A stretch of 15,137 nucleotides of DNA from an uncultured bacterium (GTDB taxonomy: Bacteria; Cyanobacteriota; Vampirovibrionia; Gastranaerophilales; Gastranaerophilaceae): NCBI GenBank assembly GCA_945910925.1, contig CAMDZX010000031.1, positions 1-15,137 of the forward strand, read 5' to 3'. Under the pieces are notes generated by a model, which saw only the letters and a program-made list of their open reading frames with translations, made no database searches and had not been told where the DNA came from. The first letter of the stretch is position 1. Each line of letters opens with the position of its first letter. The translations under genes and the position numbers were made by a program. Positions 15,106 to 15,137 of the stretch are shown piece by piece.

Positions 15106-15137
15106 ATGGAATTGGAAATTATAAGAAAGACTGATGC
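15106..15137 (+). CDS. Start of an unidentified gene (partial, first 10 codons)
   Basis: ATG 15106 is preceded by AGAGGGA (15091-15097) at good spacing and by a well-formed promoter. The visible peptide begins MELEIIRKTD and runs off the right edge. Nothing about its function can be said. Confidence 0.7.
   Translation, partial: MELEIIRKTD

Overview
The window is AT-rich, gene-dense bacterial DNA with mostly AGGAG-type ribosome binding sites and TATAAT-type promoters. Lysine, asparagine, isoleucine and glutamate are frequent in the proteins. The gene set and style resemble uncultured gut Melainabacteria/Vampirovibrionia ('Candidatus Gastranaerophilales'). This placement is an impression from gene content and has not been tested by phylogeny. 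A low-GC Firmicute-like lineage is the main alternative, because ruvX followed by a DUF1292 gene, and tilS followed by hpt, are also Firmicute arrangements.

Layout. Positions 1-1700 hold an HD-domain phosphohydrolase (minus strand, cut by the left edge), a small DUF486 membrane protein (plus) and a secreted YD-repeat-like protein (minus). Positions 1760-2010 hold a minus-strand tRNA-Arg(ACG) with its terminator, preceded by a truncated second copy of its own 5' part and leader. Positions 2173-6998 hold glucose-6-phosphate isomerase, a secreted M23 (LytM-type) peptidase and leucyl-tRNA synthetase, each with its own small control region.

Positions 7094-13570 form one tight eight-gene run behind a good sigma-70-type promoter (TTCACA, 17 bp, TACAAT): a stand-alone ClpX-type zinc finger protein, a 531-residue unrecognised helical protein, RuvX/YqgF, a DUF1292 acidic protein, a protein made only of Clp N-terminal repeats, TilS, Hpt and an acylneuraminate cytidylyltransferase-like protein. 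Gaps between them are 8 nt or less, and the last three overlap their predecessors. Positions 13636-15137 hold a secreted HEALH metallopeptidase-like protein, a membrane-anchored LysM protein and the first 10 codons of another gene.

The most unusual feature is the eight-gene run. It carries the substrate/adaptor-recognition modules of two different Clp unfoldases (the ClpX zinc-binding domain and the ClpA/ClpC N domain, the latter as six half-repeats), both without an AAA+ motor. They sit with an unknown protein translationally coupled to the zinc finger gene. A Clp-adaptor or protein quality-control role is inference. The second notable feature is the partial tRNA-Arg duplication, which has an inverted 12-mer and a hairpin insert.
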